A stretch of 64,000 bases of DNA, taken from NCBI RefSeq assembly GCF_029854215.1, contig NZ_CP122961.1, forward strand, positions 1,302,001-1,366,000, read 5' to 3'. The stretch's first letter is position 1; every line of letters starts with the position of its first letter. The notes under the pieces are model-generated. The model searched no databases. It was not told the origin of the DNA and saw only the letters and a list, made by a program, of their open reading frames with translations. Positions 60,491-64,000 of this stretch are shown in pieces. The stretch is from Halomonas alkaliantarctica. Lineage in GTDB: Bacteria; Pseudomonadota; Gammaproteobacteria; Pseudomonadales; Halomonadaceae. The position numbers were made by a program, and so were the translations under genes.

Positions 60491-61798
60491 GTGATAATAT
60501 CTCGCTCTATCCACGTTAGTCTTGGAATTTCTGTGAGCCACCCTCCTTTCTCAGTTTCTCTCCCTGTTTCTACTCCCATTTCCATTTACACGTCCCTCTC
60601 CGCATTTATGCTTTGCGCCATAGCATTGGTGGTGCCTAGTGGTTACTCGCTAGGTGCCGTCATGCTGTTGCTGGGTAGCGTGGTGCTATTGATAAAACGC
60701 CCGGCGCTTGGATTGAACCGACAGGATATGTTGGTGATATTAGCAATGGCCGCGTATACCCTGGTTGGAGCGCTTGAGGCGTGGTGGGATGGGCAGGGCA
60801 CACGCGGCATGGATAGGCCGCTGCGCTTACTGCTAGCGATTCCTGCGCTGTTGTTAGTGATGGCTTACCCTCCGCGTTTGGCCTGGTTTTGGGGCGGTAT
60901 TACGGTGGGGGCGATAGGCGCAGGGGGTTGGGCTACTTGGGCGAAGCTGATAGACGGGGTGGCTCGCCCAGGCGGTTACAACAACGCGATTCAGTTCGGC
61001 AATTTAAGTATGCTGCTGGGGGTGTTGTGTCTCGCCGCGATGGGCTGGGCCGTTATCCAGCCACGCCGCAATCTTTGGAGCACGGTATTTATTATAGGGG
61101 CGGTATTTGGTATGGCGGGGTCGTTGTTATCTGGCAGCCGGGGTGGCTGGATAGGCATTCCTTTTGTGTTGCTGGTGTTGTTCCGCGCCTATGCACCCTT
61201 GATGCTCAAAAGACATAGCGTAGGTGCGCTAGTCGGCGTTTTGCTAGCGGGAGCCGCTGTATATGCAGTGCCTGAAACGGGTGTGCAAGAGCGCGTTCAT
61301 CAAGCCGTAGAACAAGTGCAACGTTATGCTTCAGGCGATAGAAGCTCTACATCTGTTGGGGCACGGTTTGAGATGTGGCGGGGTGCCAGTCATTTGATTG
61401 CCGAGAAGCCGTTGGTTGGTTGGGGATCAAATGGATACGCTGCGGCGATGCAAACGTTAGCCAATGAAGGCGTAATTAATGGAAATGCTGCGCGTTATAG
61501 CCACGCCCACAACGAATTTATTGATACCTTTGCCAAGCGCGGTTTGATTGGCCTTATGGTGTTGTTAGCTGTTTACTTACTGCCCATGCGCTTTTTTGCT
61601 AAAGAGCTGGGGGCTAGTGATTTATCGCTACGCGCCACGGCGACGGCAGGTGTATTGCTACCGGTTACCTATATTGATTTTGGCTTAACGCAAAGTTTTT
61701 TATCCCATAACAGCGGCGTGATGATGTATGCGTTTTTGCTCGCAGTGTTGTGGGGGATTTATTCTCGCCAGCGCAAGGAGTTTGTTCGCCCTATTTAG
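60491..61798 (+). CDS. O-antigen ligase family membrane protein
   Basis: A 435-residue polytopic membrane protein of the Wzy_C/WaaL superfamily. It has around ten hydrophobic segments and a large periplasmic loop ending LVGWGSNGYAAAM and YSHAHNEFIDTFAKRGLIGL, where the conserved H-x-H-N-x-(F/L) region lies. GSRGGW is also present. It may be the ligase joining polymer to lipid A core or to protein, or a Wzy polymerase. The GTG start at 60491 is uncertain; 60533 or 60608 are alternatives. Confidence 0.85.
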   Translation: MIISRSIHVSLGISVSHPPFSVSLPVSTPISIYTSLSAFMLCAIALVVPSGYSLGAVMLLLGSVVLLIKRPALGLNRQDMLVILAMAAYTLVGALEAWWDGQGTRGMDRPLRLLLAIPALLLVMAYPPRLAWFWGGITVGAIGAGGWATWAKLIDGVARPGGYNNAIQFGNLSMLLGVLCLAAMGWAVIQPRRNLWSTVFIIGAVFGMAGSLLSGSRGGWIGIPFVLLVLFRAYAPLMLKRHSVGALVGVLLAGAAVYAVPETGVQERVHQAVEQVQRYASGDRSSTSVGARFEMWRGASHLIAEKPLVGWGSNGYAAAMQTLANEGVINGNAARYSHAHNEFIDTFAKRGLIGLMVLLAVYLLPMRFFAKELGASDLSLRATATAGVLLPVTYIDFGLTQSFLSHNSGVMMYAFLLAVLWGIYSRQRKEFVRPI

Positions 61799-61958
61799 CC
61801 TTTATAATTTAAACGGCGGGATAATTACTGATCGCTCAACAAGTTGAGTTCTTACAAAGCCCTTTCCATCGGGTAACGTGGGACTCAGCCTTGTTGGGCG
61901 ATTTTTATTTTCATGTGATACGTTTCTTATTTAATGGTTATTAGATAAAGAGTACAAC

Positions 61959-63070
61959 ATGCAAAATCAGCAAACGTGGCCCGAAATACGTCATCACGGT
62001 GGGGCAAGTGGCGTTACCGGTAGTTGCCATCAGCTTATGGTTAATAGTGAGTCTTCACTATTAACCGATTGTGGTTTGTTTCAAGGCGAAGACGCACAGC
62101 AGGATAGTTTCGATCAGCTCACTGTCGATTTTGATATTTCATCGGTAAAAACCTTGGTCATTACCCATGTTCATATTGACCATGTGGGGCGGTTACCTTA
62201 TTTACTGGTAGCTGGATTTTCAGGCCCCATTTTGTGTTCGAAGCCTTCGGCTAAGCTGTTGCCGTTGGTGATTGAAGATGCGTTGAAAATTGGCTTTAAG
62301 GACGTGATGAGAGTGCAACCCTCTTAAAGCGGGCTGTAGAACAGGCGTTATAAAATAAGGGTACGGTTATTATTCCGGCTTTTAGCATTGGCCGCACCCA
62401 GGAACTGCTTTACGAGTTGGAGGGAATTATTCATCGGGCGGGGAATGATTCGCTCTGGCAGTCGTTAGAAATCATCGTCGATTCGCCCCTAGCTGCGCGA
62501 TTCACGCGGGTCTATCGCGAGTTAAAGCCCTTCTGGGATGATGAAGCGCAGAAGCGCTTGAAGGCAGGGCGGCATCCGCTTAATTTTGATGCGCTTAATA
62601 CCGTGCATAGCCATGAAACGCATGAGCAAACGGTACGCTATTTAGCCGAAAGCGGTCGACCTGCCGTGGTGATTGCCGCCAGCGGGATGTGCGCCGGTGG
62701 CCGGGTAGTGAACTATTTAAAAGCCACGCTGGGTGACTCGCGCCACCAAGTACTGTTTGTAGGCTACCAGGGGGCGGGCACACCGGGGCGCGATATACAG
62801 CGTTATGGGCCGCAGGGTGGTTGGGTAATGTTAGATGGTGAACGCTATGATATCCGCGCGGGTGTGAGCACCATTAGCGGTTACTCCGCCCACGCTGATC
62901 AGCGGGATTTATTGAGGTTTATCAGGCGAATGCGCCATTGGCCCAGGGAGATTCTCCTTGTGCACGGTGACGATGCGGCTAGGCAAACACTAAAAACCGC
63001 CATTGAAGCAATGGCGGTTAAGCATCGGCGCTCGGTAACGGTGGATTTGCCCGAGAATTCACCAGCCTAG
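61959..63070 (+). pseudogene. Broken beta-CASP metallo-beta-lactamase-fold RNase-like gene
   Basis: The first part (ending at 62327) has the MBL start with TDCGLFQGE and VHIDHVGRLPYLL, the HxHxDH metal site. It stops soon after LPLVIEDALKIGF. A second frame then reads TLLKRAVEQAL, a stop, and NKGTVIIPAFSIGRTQELLYEL; an open frame from 62417 holds AASGMCAGGRVVNYLKATLGD and SGYSAHADQRDLL, which are normal for this family. About 100 residues, including the second metal motif region, are missing between the parts. Internal deletion plus frameshift and stop make it a pseudogene. Confidence 0.88.
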
Positions 63071-63090
63071 CCTGAATAAATGGTAAGTGC

Positions 63091-63681
63091 TCACCAACCT
63101 CCTTGGCCTTCTAACAAACTGCGGGTGTTGTTGTTTAGCGGCAGGCGGAAATCAGCGCTGCCAAGCACCATGGCATCGCCTGCTCGCACCACCCGAGCAC
63201 TCACGTAAACGTAGTCCTGGCCTTGTGCGTAGGTGCCCATCAATATTGATCGTGCGTTGTGCTGGGAGGTTAAGCGCTGAACTTGCCGGGAAAGAATCAA
63301 CTCCCCTACGCTCTCTTCGATAAACATGCTGTCGCGCATTTTAACTTCGCGTACCTGCATGCCCTGGCGGGACAGTGCGGAGGCCATAATTTCAGAGCTG
63401 ATACGCCCAAGCGTCGATGACTGGCTTAGATTGTCGATGCTCACAAAGGTGGCGGCAATCATGGGACTATAGTTCTTTATCTCTGGATTGCTGGCAACCA
63501 TCTGCTCGGCAGCGGCATGAACCAATTCAGAGAGATCGGGTTCCGGTTCGGCGGGTCTGTTGTTAGCATTGCCTAGCGCGCTACAGCCTGCCAGTAACAG
63601 TAGCGTCATGCCAATGGCCATTCCACGGGTAGCATGGCTGATAGAACGAGCGCGCCGAGCAGCGAAAAGTGTAATCAGCAT
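63091..63681 (-). CDS. flgO: FlgO-like outer-membrane lipoprotein
   Basis: A 196-residue protein from the ATG at 63681 with a lipoprotein signal (GMTLLLLAGCSALG, lipobox Cys about 31). The FlgO domain follows: AEQMVASNPEIKNYSPMIAATFVSIDNLSQSSTLGRISSEIMASAL, then GTYAQGQDYVYVSARVV. In Vibrio, FlgO is an outer-membrane protein needed for flagellar stability. Here it follows another gene by four bases in the same operon. A longer start further upstream lies inside that neighbour and is unlikely. Confidence 0.85.
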   Translation of the reverse strand: MLITLFAARRARSISHATRGMAIGMTLLLLAGCSALGNANNRPAEPEPDLSELVHAAAEQMVASNPEIKNYSPMIAATFVSIDNLSQSSTLGRISSEIMASALSRQGMQVREVKMRDSMFIEESVGELILSRQVQRLTSQHNARSILMGTYAQGQDYVYVSARVVRAGDAMVLGSADFRLPLNNNTRSLLEGQGGW

Positions 63682-63685
63682 GAAA

Positions 63686-64000
63686 TTACCACGTATCAGT
63701 AAGGGGAACGGTGGGCGTGCTAGGTGCCTGGGGCACACGGTTAGGGGCATATTGACGACGATCACCGGCATTAATGTAGTAAATGTTGGATGAAGAGTAG
63801 AGAATTCGTTCGCCATCGATAATTTGCGTGGTCACGATGATCTCTTCGTTGCCGGTGTGGGTCCAATTACCGCTAGTGGTATCGGCAAGCATTGCGGCGG
63901 GGATTAACCCCAGCGCCGGTTCGGCCCACTGGTTATACGGAATGGCGGCGACTGCGATGCCCGCGGTAAGTGCAGTAAAAGCGCCGACAGGCGGGCGGAC
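63686..64000 (-). CDS. Partial gene upstream of flgO, running off the right edge
   Basis: The frame is open from the right edge to a stop at 63686. The visible C-terminus includes PYNQWAEPALGLIPAAMLADTT, GNEEIIVTTQIIDGERILYS and a Pro-rich end. The hydrophobic stretch near the edge may be a membrane or signal segment. No family is assigned. The position directly before flgO suggests a flagellar or envelope protein, perhaps of the FlgP or FlgT kind, but this is not shown by the visible part. Confidence 0.6.
   Translation of the reverse strand, partial: VRPPVGAFTALTAGIAVAAIPYNQWAEPALGLIPAAMLADTTSGNWTHTGNEEIIVTTQIIDGERILYSSSNIYYINAGDRRQYAPNRVPQAPSTPTVPLTDTW

Noticed and set aside
1-64000. CRISPR arrays and rRNA genes
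   Set aside because: No regularly spaced direct repeats with unique spacers and no rRNA-like sequence were seen anywhere in the window.

Overview
The window looks like a chromosomal segment of a halophilic gammaproteobacterium, most likely Halomonas or a close relative (Halomonadaceae). This rests on gene content and protein character: a type II queF, YadG/YadH ABC exporter, TAXI-TRAP transporter, umuDC, glyA, FlgO, and moderately GC-rich core genes. It is a judgement from reading the sequence, not a database match. The core chromosome is interrupted by several acquired or decaying blocks.

Layout. 1-6.0 kb: housekeeping genes (aldehyde dehydrogenase, ABC exporter, queF, nitroreductase, thioesterase). 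6.1-18.8 kb: a roughly 12.6-kb integrated element inserted in the 3' end of tRNA-Ser(GGA). It is bounded by an 18-bp direct repeat, encodes a tyrosine integrase at its distal end, and carries paired arm-type repeats at both ends. It also holds KilA-N, MarR-like, antirepressor and HTH regulators, a serine recombinase, RNase HI, a T7 gp14-like internal virion protein and several unknown cargo genes. It has no recognisable capsid or terminase genes, so it is a prophage remnant or a phage satellite. Two near-identical motifs resembling T3/T7-type phage promoters lie inside it.

18.8-34 kb: core genes again, with an MntA/HepT toxin-antitoxin module inserted at the 3' end of a metalloprotease-like gene, leaving a duplicated gene end. 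A 147-bp palindromic repeat follows, then two tandem CsrB/RsmZ-like small RNAs. After these come an M42 peptidase, a LysR-controlled TAXI-TRAP transporter operon with AtuA-family genes, an MFS transporter and a sodium symporter. 34-38.3 kb: a membrane protein, SOS-regulated umuDC and glyA.

38.4-61.8 kb: a surface-polysaccharide locus. Its left border holds a decayed rfaH-like gene, an exact 12-base ops element (the RfaH recruitment site) and a decayed SLC13-type permease. The AT-rich core (about 40.2-57 kb) encodes a UDP-sugar dehydrogenase, glycosyltransferases, a NeuC-NeuB-NeuA nonulosonic acid pathway, two Gfo/Idh/MocA oxidoreductases, an orphan membrane domain and three large GT-B-like proteins. 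It is followed by a complete PglC/PglD/PglE/PglF-like set for making and loading N,N'-diacetylbacillosamine, and by an O-antigen ligase-like protein. The gene set suggests that one UDP-diacetylbacillosamine pool feeds both chain initiation and a legionaminic-acid-type sugar. No Wzx flippase or ABC polysaccharide exporter is visible in the locus.

61.9-64 kb: a broken beta-CASP metallo-beta-lactamase gene and an operon with a FlgO-like lipoprotein whose upstream partner runs off the right edge.
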